From: Leucobacter chironomi DSM 19883
GTDB taxonomy: Bacteria > Actinomycetota > Actinomycetes > Actinomycetales > Microbacteriaceae
Reading direction: 5' to 3'
DNA length: 64,000 nt
NCBI RefSeq assembly: GCF_000421845.1
Contig: NZ_ATXU01000001.1
Span: 124,001 to 188,000 of the forward strand
The translations under genes were made by a program, and so were the position numbers. Numbering within the stretch: position 1 is the stretch's first letter; each line of letters starts with the position of its first letter. Shown here in pieces: positions 1 to 8,948 of the stretch. The notes under the pieces are model-generated. The model saw nothing but the letters and a program-made list of their open reading frames with translations. It did no database searches and was not told where the DNA came from.

Positions 1-10
1 TGAGCCCCGA

Positions 11-49
11 GGGCGGGGCGGATCGGCGGCGCGCCGATCCGCCCCGCCC
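11..49. terminator. Hairpin terminator-like palindrome
   Basis: An 18-bp perfect stem (11-28 pairs with 32-49) encloses a 3-base loop. It lies about 120 bp past the stop of the minus-strand amidohydrolase. No T tract is present, as is usual for GC-rich actinobacterial hairpins, so termination is inferred from position. Confidence 0.6.
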
Positions 50-61
50 GGCACCGCCGGT

Positions 62-141
62 CGAGGCGGTGCCGACCGAGGCGGTGCCGACCGAGGCGGT
101 GCCGGTCAGGGCGCTCCCGGCCGAGGCGGTGCCGGAGCCTG
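62..141. repeat. 15-bp tandem repeat
   Basis: About five units on a 15-base period, built on CGAGGCGGTGCCG. The first three copies are nearly identical and the fourth is degenerate. The repeat lies between the amidohydrolase stop and the hairpin at 11-49. I see no gene in it. Confidence 0.75.
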
Positions 142-167
142 CCGTAGCAGCCCCGGCCCCGCCGCTG

Positions 168-1598
168 CTATCGCTCGAAGATCACGCGGCCGTCGAGCAC
201 GGTGAGGTCGACGGGAACCTCGGGCAGGCCGGCGGCGCCGACCTCGAAGGGGTCGCTCGCGAGCACCACCAGGTCGGCGACCTTGCCGACCTCGACGGTG
301 CCCTTCCACGACGCCGCCCGGTCCTGGGCCGCGGGCACCGCGGTGTAGGCGCGCAGCAGGCGGTGCAGCCGGGCGCGCGCGGCGTCGGGCGAGGCGTCGC
401 CGCCCATCGCGACGATGCGCTCCTCGGCGGCAGCGATCCAGTGACGCCAGTCGTGGTGCAGCACGGGCGCGTCCGACGAGAGCACGAGCACTTCGGCGTC
501 GAGCGCGGCGCCGAACTGCCAGGCCTCGGCGGCGGCGTCGGGGCCCATCATCGCGGTGAGCCACGCGCCGGTGATAGATGCGATGCCGGGCTGCGCGTTG
601 AGCCACACGCCGAGCTCGGCCATGCGGCGCACCTGCTCAGCGGTGGCGAGGTCGCCGTGGATGATGACGTGGCCGAGCTGCTGGGCGGAGGGGGCACCGG
701 GCTGGGCCGCGGCGTCCGCGATCGCGTCGAGGGCGAGCCCGATGGTGCGGTCGCCGGTGGCGTGGAGGCCGATCTGCAGGCCGGCGGCGTGCGCGGAGCG
801 GATCATCTCGGCGAGCCGTTCGGCCTTCTGCTCGATGCTGTCGCCGTTCACGAGCAGGTCGCCGTGGGTGCCATCGTCGTAGGGCCGCTCGGTCCAGGCC
901 TGGCGGGAGAGCGGGATGAGGTCGCCGAAGATCTTGACGCCGGGCATGTTGAGCCAGGCGGGGTCGGGTTCGGGTGCGGCGGCGGCGCGCTCGCGGATGC
1001 CGGAGAGCACCGTCTCGACGTCGCTCGGCCCGTCGAGCACGCCGTACAGGGCGAGCATGGTGACGCGCTGCCGCAGCTCCCCCGCGGCGGCGAGCTCGCG
1101 GTAGACGTCGAGCACTTCGCTGTGGAAGCAGCCGGTTTCGCCGTCGTCTTCACCGGGCCCGATGCCGGGTTCGGTGTAGCTGGTGATGCCGACTTCGGAG
1201 AGCATGCGGCCGGCGGTGAGGATCGCGGTGCGACGGGCCTCGCGGTCCGCGGCGAGCACGCCGCTCACCTGCGCCGCAGCCTCGGGGTCGGGGGCGCCGA
1301 AGAAGGTGTGGGGCCAGCGGGCTCCGAGCCAGGTGGCGTGCAGGTGGGAGTCGTTGATGCCGGGCAGCAGTGCGCGGCCGTCGAGTTCGATGACGCGGGT
1401 GCCTTCGCCGATGAGCGGTTCGATCTCGGCCCGCGCGCCGACGGCGAGGATGCGGCCGTCGGCCACGGCCACCGCGTCGGCGCGGCTGCCGGTCTCGTCC
1501 ATCGTGAGCACGGCGCCGCCGAGCAGCACGAGGTCGGCGGTTCCGCCGGGTGCCGTGGGGGCGCTGCCGCCCGTGGTCGCCGCACTGCGCCGCGTCAT
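168..1598 (-). CDS. Amidohydrolase family protein (YtcJ / N-substituted formamide deformylase-like)
   Basis: A 476-residue metal-dependent hydrolase of the amidohydrolase superfamily. Residues 20-75 form the N-terminal beta-sandwich strand of the composite domain. The metal-binding HxH motif is H85-L-H87 in GINDSHLH, followed by VKIFGD, GLHATGD, IIHGD and SSDAP, which correspond to the later metal and active-site strands of the TIM barrel. A DLVVLASDPF stretch near the C terminus rebuilds the beta-sandwich, as in complete family members. It is divergent from the alcohol dehydrogenase operon and shares a roughly 180-bp intergenic region with it, so a role in the same catabolic process is likely. 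The substrate (an amide, carbamate or formamide) cannot be told from sequence. Confidence 0.85.
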   Translation of the reverse strand: MTRRSAATTGGSAPTAPGGTADLVLLGGAVLTMDETGSRADAVAVADGRILAVGARAEIEPLIGEGTRVIELDGRALLPGINDSHLHATWLGARWPHTFFGAPDPEAAAQVSGVLAADREARRTAILTAGRMLSEVGITSYTEPGIGPGEDDGETGCFHSEVLDVYRELAAAGELRQRVTMLALYGVLDGPSDVETVLSGIRERAAAAPEPDPAWLNMPGVKIFGDLIPLSRQAWTERPYDDGTHGDLLVNGDSIEQKAERLAEMIRSAHAAGLQIGLHATGDRTIGLALDAIADAAAQPGAPSAQQLGHVIIHGDLATAEQVRRMAELGVWLNAQPGIASITGAWLTAMMGPDAAAEAWQFGAALDAEVLVLSSDAPVLHHDWRHWIAAAEERIVAMGGDASPDAARARLHRLLRAYTAVPAAQDRAASWKGTVEVGKVADLVVLASDPFEVGAAGLPEVPVDLTVLDGRVIFER

Positions 1599-1699
1599 GA
1601 TGCGCTCCGCTTCGGTGTCATGGATGCACTCCGTCTCAGTGGATTCTCTCGCAACAGCGAGGCCCGCGACTCATCAGCGAATCGGGGCTTCCCGTTTGG

Positions 1700-1720
1700 G
1701 TCAACGTATGTAGAATAAAA
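1700..1720 (+). promoter_or_regulatory. Promoter element with TAGAAT -10, shared with the ABC importer promoter
   Basis: GTCAACGT, two bases, then GTAGAAT and AAAA. The TAGAAT at 1711-1716 is a good -10 hexamer about 65 bases before the alcohol dehydrogenase start. The same 21-base block matches at 18 of 21 positions on the minus strand at 19987-20007, ahead of the peptide-type ABC importer. No good -35 is seen in either copy, which suggests an activator or repressor recognises the block. Confidence 0.6.
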
Positions 1721-1780
1721 CCACATCCTCGGCATCCGGGCAACGACGCCATGCCGACATCCCACGGAATGGAGCTTTCG

Positions 1781-2896
1781 ATGACGATTCCCACATCCAC
1801 GCGCGCAGCCGTGCTCACCGAGCACGGAGCCCCGCTCGAGATGCAGGAGCTGCCCCTCCCCGACCGCATCGAGCCGGGCGCCGCGCTCGTGCGCATCACC
1901 TGCACCACCCTCTGCGGCACCGACATCGAGATCTGGGCGGGCAAGATGACCTTCCCGGGCATGCTGCCGATGGTGCTCGGACACGAGATGGTGGGCGAGG
2001 TCATCGCCGTTGGCGACGGCGCGGTCGACGCCCTCGGCGAGCCGCTCGCGGTGGGCGACCGGATCGGCTGGTCCGAGTCGGTGTGCGGCCAGTGCTTCGG
2101 CTGCACCGTGCTGCGCCAGCCGGTCGCGTGCTCCCGGCGCGGCTACGGCTTCCTGCAGCGCAGCGACGTGCCGCCCTACGCCACCGCCGGCCTCTCGGAG
2201 TACGCCTACGTCACCCCCGGCGCGCAGAAGCTGCGCCTCCCCGCCGAGGTCAAGGACACCTGGGCCTCCGCCGCGGGCTGCGCCGCGAAGACGGTGCTGC
2301 GCGCCTTCGACCGCGCGGGCGGAGTGCGCCCCGGATCCCGCGTCGTCGTGCAGGGATCCGGCGCGCTCGGGCTGTTCGCCACCGCCGTCGCCAGCATCTC
2401 CGGCGCCGGCACCGTCATCACAGTGGGAGCGCCGGCCCCCCGCCTGGCACTCGCCGAGCGCTTCGGCGCCACCCACACGATCGACATCGCGGGCGGCTCC
2501 GAGGCGACGATCGCGCGCGTGATGGAGATCACCGGCGGCCAGGGCGCCGACCTGGTGCTCGACTTCGCCGGCGCGCCGAGCATCGGCCCCGAGGCCATCG
2601 GCATGGCCGCCCAGCGCGGCACCGTCGCCATCGTCGGCTCGACCGGCCCCACCGGCGACCCCTTCCCGCTCTCGGCCATCATGGGCAAGGAGCTCACCGT
2701 CGTCGGCTCGCTGAACGGCGACGTCTCCGACTACTTCCGCTCCATCGAGTTCTTCCGCACCTTCGCCGACCGCTTCCCCTGGGACGAGCTGTTCTCGCAG
2801 CCCTGCGGCCTCGCAGAGGCCTCCGACCGCATCGCGAACATGCACCGGCTGGGCGAGGTCAAGGCCGTGATCGATCCGCGGATCGACGCGTCCTGA
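1781..2896 (+). CDS. Zinc-dependent alcohol dehydrogenase (MDR family)
   Basis: A 371-residue medium-chain dehydrogenase. Catalytic zinc ligands are C45 (LCGTD), H68-E69 (LGHE) and probably C167. A structural-zinc cysteine cluster is present at C102, C105, C108 and C117. The Rossmann nucleotide loop is GSGALG at 192-197. It would oxidise an alcohol or reduce an aldehyde with NAD(P). The ATG at 1781 is chosen because GGAG sits six bases upstream; an in-frame ATG at 1751 has no such site. It is the first gene of a plus-strand run continuing with the AKR-like gene 41 bases downstream. Substrate unknown. Confidence 0.88.
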   Translation: MTIPTSTRAAVLTEHGAPLEMQELPLPDRIEPGAALVRITCTTLCGTDIEIWAGKMTFPGMLPMVLGHEMVGEVIAVGDGAVDALGEPLAVGDRIGWSESVCGQCFGCTVLRQPVACSRRGYGFLQRSDVPPYATAGLSEYAYVTPGAQKLRLPAEVKDTWASAAGCAAKTVLRAFDRAGGVRPGSRVVVQGSGALGLFATAVASISGAGTVITVGAPAPRLALAERFGATHTIDIAGGSEATIARVMEITGGQGADLVLDFAGAPSIGPEAIGMAAQRGTVAIVGSTGPTGDPFPLSAIMGKELTVVGSLNGDVSDYFRSIEFFRTFADRFPWDELFSQPCGLAEASDRIANMHRLGEVKAVIDPRIDAS

Positions 2897-2937
2897 TCCG
2901 CCGCCGCGCCGCACGCAGACTCCACGAAAGGATCCCC

Positions 2938-3900
2938 ATGACCACCCCCGTTCCCCGCCGCCGCATCGGCCGCAGCGAGCTCGAGACCTCCGTCTTCGCC
3001 CTCGGCTCGTGGCACATCTACGACCGCATGCACTTCGAGGACGCCGTCGCGATGGTGCGCACCGCCGTCGACCGCGGCATCAACCTCTTCGACGTGGGCG
3101 TCTACGGCGCCCCCGGCATGCCGCCCGCCTTCACCGACGTGCTGTTCTCGGCGATCATCCGGGCCGTGGGCGTGCCACGCGACGAATACCTACTCTCCGA
3201 GAAGCTCTGGCTCGAGGGCTGGGACGCCGACCGCGGCTTCCGCCCCCAGCTCGAGAACGCCCTCTTCCGCGTCGGCGACGACCACGCCGACCTCGTGATC
3301 CTCGGCGATCTGCGCCGCGACGACCTCGAACTGCGCGACATCGCGCTCAGCCTCGACGAACTGCAGCGCGCGGGCCTCATCCGCGCCTGGGGCGTGAACA
3401 ACTGGTCGGCGTCGAACGTGCAGGCCCTGCTCGACATCGCAGCGGCCGAGGGCATCGCCGCCCCCGAGATCGCGCAGCTCAAGTACAGCGTCTCCCGCCG
3501 CTCCATCCCGGACGGCGAGCCGTTCGCACGGCTGTGGGAACAGGGGCTCTCCATGCAGGCCTCCGACGTGATGGAGGGCGGCTACCTCGCCGGCAAGGTG
3601 TCGACGGAGCGGGAGGTCGGCCGCGATCCGGGCGGCATCCGCCAGCGCATCATCGACGACGTCCCCGCCTTCGTCGCCCTCGCCGAAGAACTCGGCGGCA
3701 CCCCCGCGCAGCTGGCGGTCGCGTTCACGCTCACCCACCCGGCGACCGCGACCACCCTGTTCGGCACGTCGAGCGCGGCACAGCTCGAAGCCAACCTCGG
3801 CAGCCTCGAGCTGCTCGACCGCGTCGGCGCCGAGACCATCCGGGCGCGCGTCGAACCGTTCTGGGCGGACCGCGGCCTCGTCGATCCCGAGGGGCCGTGA
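2938..3900 (+). CDS. Aldo/keto reductase-like protein lacking the usual catalytic His
   Basis: A 320-residue protein with the AKR (beta/alpha)8 layout: RRRIGRSEL near the N terminus, GINLFDVGVYG carrying the Asp and Tyr of the catalytic tetrad, and LLSEKLW carrying the Lys. Where the tetrad His normally sits (an IHRxD-like strand) the protein reads VILGDLRRDD, so the His is absent. GVNNWSASNV matches the usual GVSN strand. It may be a reductase of altered activity or a dehydratase-type AKR. The start is the ATG preceded by AAAGGA. The next gene begins two bases after its stop, so the two are translationally linked. Confidence 0.8.
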   Translation: MTTPVPRRRIGRSELETSVFALGSWHIYDRMHFEDAVAMVRTAVDRGINLFDVGVYGAPGMPPAFTDVLFSAIIRAVGVPRDEYLLSEKLWLEGWDADRGFRPQLENALFRVGDDHADLVILGDLRRDDLELRDIALSLDELQRAGLIRAWGVNNWSASNVQALLDIAAAEGIAAPEIAQLKYSVSRRSIPDGEPFARLWEQGLSMQASDVMEGGYLAGKVSTEREVGRDPGGIRQRIIDDVPAFVALAEELGGTPAQLAVAFTLTHPATATTLFGTSSAAQLEANLGSLELLDRVGAETIRARVEPFWADRGLVDPEGP

Positions 3901-3902
3901 CC

Positions 3903-4958
3903 ATGAGCACCGACGTCACCGAGACGACCGCCGGAACCGGATCCGCCCGCCCCGTCGCGCACGGCCGCCCCACCGTCGCCCCCGTGCCCTTCGACCGCGA
4001 GATCGCCCCCGTGCTCGAAGCGCTCGCGGCCGCCCCGCAGCCGGGGCTCAGCCGCGAGACCCTGGCCGCGATGCGCGAACCCGGGCTCGGCCCGGGCTTC
4101 CCGAGCGGCGCCGAACTGGTCGCCGGCCGCGCGGTCACCGCCGAGGAGCGGGTCATCCCCGGCCCCGACGGCGCCCCCGACCTCGAGATCACGGTGTTCG
4201 CGCCGGCGGATCGCGGCCCCGATCCACTGCCCGTACTCGTCAACTTCCACGGCGGCGGCATGATCGTCGGCCACCGCTCCTGGGAGCACGGCCGCGTGCT
4301 CGACCTCGTCGAGCGGCACGGCGTGGTCGGCGTCAACGTCGAGTACCGCCTCGCCCCCGAGGACCCGTACCCGGCGGGAGCCGAGGACAACTACGCCGCC
4401 ACCCGCTGGGTCGCGGAGCACTCCGACGAGCTGGGTGTCGATCCGGGTCGCCTCATCGTGATGGGCGGCAGCGCGGGCGGCGCCTTCGCCGCTGCGGTGT
4501 CGCTCATGGCCCGCGACCGCGGCGGCCCCGCGATCGCCGGGCAGCTGCTGCTGTGCCCCATGCTCGACAACACCAACTCGACCGTGTCGAGCCTGCAGTA
4601 CGACGGCATCGGCACCTGGACGCGCGACGCGAACCTGCTCGCCTGGGAATGCGTACTCGGCACCGAACTGGCCTACTCGGAGCAGGCGCCCGCCACCGCG
4701 GCCCCATCGCGCGCCGCGGATCTCTCCGGCCTGCCGCCCGCCTTCATCGAGGTCGGCGCTGCCGAGATGTTCCGCGACGAGGACGTCGACTACGCCACCC
4801 GCATCTGGGCGACCGGCGGCCAAGCCGAACTGCACGTCTGGGCCGGCGGCTGCCACGGCTTCGACATGTACATGCCCGACGCCGAGATCACCCGAGCCGC
4901 GCTCGCATCGCGCGACTCGTGGATCGCCCGCATGATCGGGGCGGGGGTCGAGCGATGA
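3903..4958 (+). CDS. Alpha/beta hydrolase, HSL (hormone-sensitive lipase) family
   Basis: A 351-residue esterase of the bacterial HSL family. The oxyanion-hole HGGG is at 116-119, the nucleophile elbow GGSAG puts Ser190 in place, and the acid and base are most likely D292 in MFRDED and H318 in GGCHGF. It would hydrolyse short-chain esters or lactones in the cytoplasm; no signal peptide is seen. It overlaps the next gene by ATGA and resembles it along its whole length, so the pair arose by tandem duplication. A catabolic role with the flanking dehydrogenases is inferred. Confidence 0.87.
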   Translation: MSTDVTETTAGTGSARPVAHGRPTVAPVPFDREIAPVLEALAAAPQPGLSRETLAAMREPGLGPGFPSGAELVAGRAVTAEERVIPGPDGAPDLEITVFAPADRGPDPLPVLVNFHGGGMIVGHRSWEHGRVLDLVERHGVVGVNVEYRLAPEDPYPAGAEDNYAATRWVAEHSDELGVDPGRLIVMGGSAGGAFAAAVSLMARDRGGPAIAGQLLLCPMLDNTNSTVSSLQYDGIGTWTRDANLLAWECVLGTELAYSEQAPATAAPSRAADLSGLPPAFIEVGAAEMFRDEDVDYATRIWATGGQAELHVWAGGCHGFDMYMPDAEITRAALASRDSWIARMIGAGVER

Positions 4959-6019
4959 CCGCCCAGCAGCCCTACCGCGCCGTCGAGCCGGAGATCCGCC
5001 CCGCGACGGTCCCCTACGACCCCGAGCTCGAAGCGGGCCTCGCCTTCTTCCTCGACCTCGTGGAGCGGATCCCGCTGCGCGCCCACACGATCCTCGAGAA
5101 CCGCGCCCACTTCGCCTCGATCACGCCGTCGATGGAGGTGCAGGCCGACGGCCGCGCGATCGAGTGGGAGCACCGCACGATCCCCGGCCCCGCGGGCGCC
5201 CCCGACGTCGAGGTGACGATCGTGCGCCCCCGCGAGGCGGCGACGCCCGGCAAGGCGGCGACGCCCGCCGGCGAGGCGACGCCCGCCGGTTCCGCCCCCG
5301 CCCGCCCCGGCGTGCTCGGCATCCACGGCGGCGGCTACGTCCTCGGCACCCGCTTCTTCGGCACCGCCGAGCTGATCGACCTCGCCGAGCGATTCGGCAC
5401 GGTGGGCGTCGCGGTCGAGTACCGCCTCGCCCCCGAGCATCCCGCCCCGGCCGCGGCCGAGGACTGCTACGCGGCGCTGGTGTGGATGGCGCAGCACGCC
5501 GACGAGCTCGGCATCGACCCCGACCGCATCGTCGTCTCGGGGGCCTCCGCCGGCGGCGGCCTCACCGCCGCGGTGTCGCTCATCGCGCGGGACCGCGGCG
5601 GCCCCGCGATCGCCGGCCAGCTCGTGGGCTGCCCCATGATCGACGACCGCAACACGACGGTCTCGGCGTGGCAGTACGACGGCATCGGCGCCTGGGATCG
5701 CAACAACAACGACACCGGCTGGGACGCGGCGCTCGGCGCCGACCGCGGCGGCGAGCGCGTGCACGCCTATCAGGCGCCAGCCCGCGCGACCGACCTCTCC
5801 GGGCTGCCGCCCGCGTTCATCGAGGTCGGCTCGGCCGAGGTGTTCCGCGACGAGTCCGTCGACTACGCGAGCCGCATCTGGGCGGCGGGCGGCGACGCCG
5901 AGCTGCACGTCTGGTCCGGCGGGTACCACGGCTTCACCGGCTTCTCGCCGGACGCCACCGTGTCGCGGGCGGCGAACGACGCCCGCGACAGCTGGTGGCG
6001 CCGGATCCTCGCCCGATGA
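4955..6019 (+). CDS. Alpha/beta hydrolase, HSL family (tandem paralogue)
   Basis: A 354-residue paralogue of the preceding esterase, with HGGG at 124-127, nucleophile Ser198 in SGASAG, D299 in VFRDES and H325 in GGYHGF. It differs by an Ala/Thr/Pro-rich insert (about residues 93-117) just before the oxyanion strand, encoded by near-repeats of a GGCGACGCCCG unit. Both its start and its stop overlap neighbouring genes through ATGA, so it is firmly inside the operon. The two esterases probably act on related substrates with different acyl or alcohol preferences; this is inferred. Confidence 0.87.
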   Translation: MTAQQPYRAVEPEIRPATVPYDPELEAGLAFFLDLVERIPLRAHTILENRAHFASITPSMEVQADGRAIEWEHRTIPGPAGAPDVEVTIVRPREAATPGKAATPAGEATPAGSAPARPGVLGIHGGGYVLGTRFFGTAELIDLAERFGTVGVAVEYRLAPEHPAPAAAEDCYAALVWMAQHADELGIDPDRIVVSGASAGGGLTAAVSLIARDRGGPAIAGQLVGCPMIDDRNTTVSAWQYDGIGAWDRNNNDTGWDAALGADRGGERVHAYQAPARATDLSGLPPAFIEVGSAEVFRDESVDYASRIWAAGGDAELHVWSGGYHGFTGFSPDATVSRAANDARDSWWRRILAR

Positions 6020-7395
6020 GCGCGCGCACGCGCCGGCGGGCGGGGGGCTCCCCCGCCCGGCCGATGGGGCTGCTGCGCATCACGCTGGTGCTCGGCCTGC
6101 TCGAAGCGTTCGGCCCGCTCTCGATGGACCTGTACCTGCCGCAGCTGCCCCAGCTGGCGCGCACGCTCGGCACCTCCGACGCGCTCGCGCAGGCGACGAT
6201 GTCGGTGTGCATGATCGGCCTCGGCATCGGCCAGCTCGTCGCGGGCCCGCTCTCGGACCGCTTCGGCCGCAAGCGGCCGCTCATCGTGGGCGTGGTGCTG
6301 TTCGCGGTGCTCTCCGCGGTGTGCGCCGTGGCGCCGACGATCGAGGTGCTGCTCGCGGCTCGGCTGCTGCAGGGGCTCGCGGGATCGGCGGGCGTGGTGA
6401 TCAGCATGGCCGTCGCGCGCGACCTGTTCCACGGGATCGAGCTGTCGCGGATGCTGTCGCTGCTGGCGCTGGTGACCTCGCTCACTCCGATCATCGCGCC
6501 GGTGATCGGCGGCCAGCTGGCGCGGGTGATGGACTGGCGCGGCATCTTCTTCGTGCTGGCCGGGATCGGCCTCGCGCTCGTGTTCGTGGCCGTGTTCGGG
6601 CTGCGCGAGTCGCTGCCCGAGAGCGGGCGGCATTCGGGCAGCGTGCTCGGCACGACGGCGAGCCACGCCTCGGTGGTGCTGCGCGATCCGCTGTTCGTGG
6701 CGCTGATGCTGGCGGCGTGCCTGGGCGGTGCGGCGTTCTTCTCGTATCTGTCGATGTCGAGCTTCGTGCTGCAGGGCCAGTTCGGGCTCACACCGCAGCT
6801 CTTCAGCCTCGTCTTCGCGATGAACGCGCTCTCCCAGCTGGGCGGCGCGCAGCTCAGCCGCGTCTTCGTGCGCCGCTTGGGCACGGCCCGCATGTACCTG
6901 ACGGGCCAGCTCGCGGGTGCCGTCGCGGCGTGCGCACTGCTCGGCGCCACCTTGCTCGGGGCACCAGCGCCCGTGTTCATCGCCCTGCTCGCGCTGTATC
7001 TGGGCGCGGCCGGGCTCGGCGGCCCGAACGGCACCTCGCTCGCCCTCGGCGGGCACGGTGCCCGCGCGGGCACCGCGTCGGCGCTGCTCGGCATGGCGAT
7101 GTTCACGGCGGGGGCGGTGGCCGCCCCCGTGGTGTCGGCGCTCGCCGGCAGCTCGGCGGCGACGATGGCGACGAGCATCGCCGCGGCCTCGGCGGCCGCC
7201 GCGCTCATCGGCTGGCTCGCGGTGCGGCGGCTGGCTCCGGCGGACGCCCGGCGCCCCCTCACCCCGCGGGCGCGGGCGGAGGCCGAAGCGGCGTCCCTGC
7301 CGGGCACCGCGACGGGGCCCGTGCCGACTGTTCCCTCAGAGACAACGGGGGCACCGCACGAGTCAAGCCCTCCTCTGCGCGGAGAGCTACCCTGA
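6016..7395 (+). CDS. MFS transporter, Bcr/CflA-type (DHA1)
   Basis: A 459-residue membrane protein with about 12 hydrophobic segments. GPLSMDLYLPQLP after the first helix is the Bcr/CflA signature, GPLSDRFGRKRPL is the MFS loop 2-3 motif, and LLQGLAGSAGVVISMAVARD matches the drug:H+ antiporter family. The cytoplasmic C-terminal tail of about 50 residues is rich in Pro and Thr and poorly conserved. The family exports drugs and metabolites. Placed inside a catabolic operon (ATGA overlap with the esterase upstream) it may export or take up a pathway compound. Direction of transport cannot be judged. Confidence 0.87.
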   Translation: MSARTRRRAGGSPARPMGLLRITLVLGLLEAFGPLSMDLYLPQLPQLARTLGTSDALAQATMSVCMIGLGIGQLVAGPLSDRFGRKRPLIVGVVLFAVLSAVCAVAPTIEVLLAARLLQGLAGSAGVVISMAVARDLFHGIELSRMLSLLALVTSLTPIIAPVIGGQLARVMDWRGIFFVLAGIGLALVFVAVFGLRESLPESGRHSGSVLGTTASHASVVLRDPLFVALMLAACLGGAAFFSYLSMSSFVLQGQFGLTPQLFSLVFAMNALSQLGGAQLSRVFVRRLGTARMYLTGQLAGAVAACALLGATLLGAPAPVFIALLALYLGAAGLGGPNGTSLALGGHGARAGTASALLGMAMFTAGAVAAPVVSALAGSSAATMATSIAAASAAAALIGWLAVRRLAPADARRPLTPRARAEAEAASLPGTATGPVPTVPSETTGAPHESSPPLRGELP

Positions 7396-7427
7396 TGATG
7401 TCTAGCGGTATTCGACCTGGAGGATCC

Positions 7428-8843
7428 ATGGAAACCTACGAAAGCCTGCTCGCAGCGATCGTCGCCACTGACGGCGAGACGCGCGACTCGGTCAACCCGG
7501 CCACCGACGAGGTGATCGGCAAGGTGCAGAAGCAGTCGATCGAGGATCTCGAGGCCGCGATCGACAAGGCCGAGGCCGCGCAGCCCGCGTGGGCTGCGCT
7601 CAGCGACGACGAGCGCCGTGCGTACCTGCACCAGGCCGCCGACAAGATCGAGGCCTCGGCCGAGGCGCTCGCCGAGCTGCTCTCGCGCGAGCAGGGCAAG
7701 CCCCTCAACGGCCCCAACGCCCGCTTCGAGGTGGGCGGCTGCGTCGCCTGGACCCGCACCGCGGCCGAGACGCCCCTGCCCGTCGAGGTCATCATCGACG
7801 ACGAGTCGGGCTACGCCGAGATGCACTACCGCCCCATCGGCGTGGTCGGCGCGATCTCGCCCTGGAACTGGCCCATGATGATCTCGATCTGGCAGATCGC
7901 ACCGTCGCTGCGCATGGGCAACACCGTCGTCATCAAGCCGGCCGACACCACCGCACTGTCGGTGCGCGCGCTCGTCGCCGTGATGAACCAGGTGCTGCCC
8001 GAGGGCGTGCTCAACATCGTCACCGGCCCCGGCCGCACCGTGGGCGACGCGCTCACCCGCAGCCCGAAGATCGGCAAGATCATGTTCACGGGCTCGACCC
8101 CGGTGGGCCAGCAGATCATCGAGGCCTCTGCGAACAACGTGACCCGCCTCACGCTCGAGCTCGGCGGCAACGACGCCGGCATCGTGCTGCCCGATGTGGA
8201 TCCCGCGGCCATCGCCGAGGATCTGTTCTGGGGCGCGTTCATCAACACCGGCCAGACCTGCGCCGCGCTGAAGCGCCTCTACGTGCACGACTCGGTGTAC
8301 GACGCCGTGGTCGAGGAGCTCGCGAAGTTCGCCGCGAACGTGCCGATGGGCGTCGGCCTCGACGAGAACAACGTGCTCGGCCCGCTGCAGAACCGCGGCC
8401 AGTTCGACACCGTCGACCGCCTGGTCGAAGCCGCCAAGGCCTCGGGCGCTCGCGTGGTGCTCGGCGGCGAGCCGGATCGCGACGCACCCGGCAACTTCTA
8501 CCCGACCACGATCGTCGCCGACATCGATCCGCACAACGACCTCGTGGTCGAGGAGCAGTTCGGACCGGCGCTGCCGATCATCCGCTACAGCGACCTCGAC
8601 CAGGTCATCAAGCTCGCGAACGAGCTCGAGTTCGGTCTCGGCTCCTCGGTGTGGACGCAGGATCGCGCGAAGGCGCTCGAGGTGGCCGGCCGTCTCCAGG
8701 CCGGCACCACGTGGATCAACTCGCACGGCGGGCTCCACCCGATGGTGCCGTTCGGCGGCGCGAAGAAGTCGGGCTACGGCCGCGAGTTCGGCGTCGAGGG
8801 CCTGAAGGCCGTCGCCGAGCCCCAGGTGATCAGCGGACGCTGA
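7428..8843 (+). CDS. NAD(P)-dependent aldehyde dehydrogenase
   Basis: A 471-residue ALDH with every catalytic feature: N147 in SPWNWP, K170 in VIKPAD, the nucleotide motif FTGSTPVG around 220-227, E244 in LELGGN and nucleophile C278 in NTGQTCAA. Length and motifs fit the succinate-semialdehyde / aromatic-aldehyde branch. The ATG is chosen for the TGGAGGA six bases upstream. In this context it could oxidise 4-hydroxyphenylacetaldehyde ahead of the homoprotocatechuate pathway, or the succinate semialdehyde that pathway releases. Both are inference. Confidence 0.9.
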   Translation: METYESLLAAIVATDGETRDSVNPATDEVIGKVQKQSIEDLEAAIDKAEAAQPAWAALSDDERRAYLHQAADKIEASAEALAELLSREQGKPLNGPNARFEVGGCVAWTRTAAETPLPVEVIIDDESGYAEMHYRPIGVVGAISPWNWPMMISIWQIAPSLRMGNTVVIKPADTTALSVRALVAVMNQVLPEGVLNIVTGPGRTVGDALTRSPKIGKIMFTGSTPVGQQIIEASANNVTRLTLELGGNDAGIVLPDVDPAAIAEDLFWGAFINTGQTCAALKRLYVHDSVYDAVVEELAKFAANVPMGVGLDENNVLGPLQNRGQFDTVDRLVEAAKASGARVVLGGEPDRDAPGNFYPTTIVADIDPHNDLVVEEQFGPALPIIRYSDLDQVIKLANELEFGLGSSVWTQDRAKALEVAGRLQAGTTWINSHGGLHPMVPFGGAKKSGYGREFGVEGLKAVAEPQVISGR

Positions 8844-8857
8844 TCCCGAGAGGAAGT

Positions 8858-8898
8858 GCGGAGGGGGAGCGTTCGGTCCGCGAACGCTCCCCCTCTGC
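8858..8898 (+). terminator. Intercistronic hairpin
   Basis: A 15-bp perfect stem (8861-8875 with 8881-8895), extended by a wobble pair and two more pairs, with loop GTCCG and no T run. It lies just after the aldehyde dehydrogenase stop and before the NTF2-like gene, so it may end or attenuate the upstream operon. Confidence 0.65.
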
Positions 8899-8948
8899 GC
8901 CGATGACCAGCAGCACGTCTCCGATTCCATAGTGAAAGAGCAGCAGTC

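Noticed and set aside
1-3. TGA as stop of a gene entering from the left
   Set aside because: Too short to tell frame or product; no coding sequence is visible.
69-1718. A 549-codon plus-strand frame at the window start
   Set aside because: Antisense to the amidohydrolase, and its first residues only translate the 15-bp tandem repeat.
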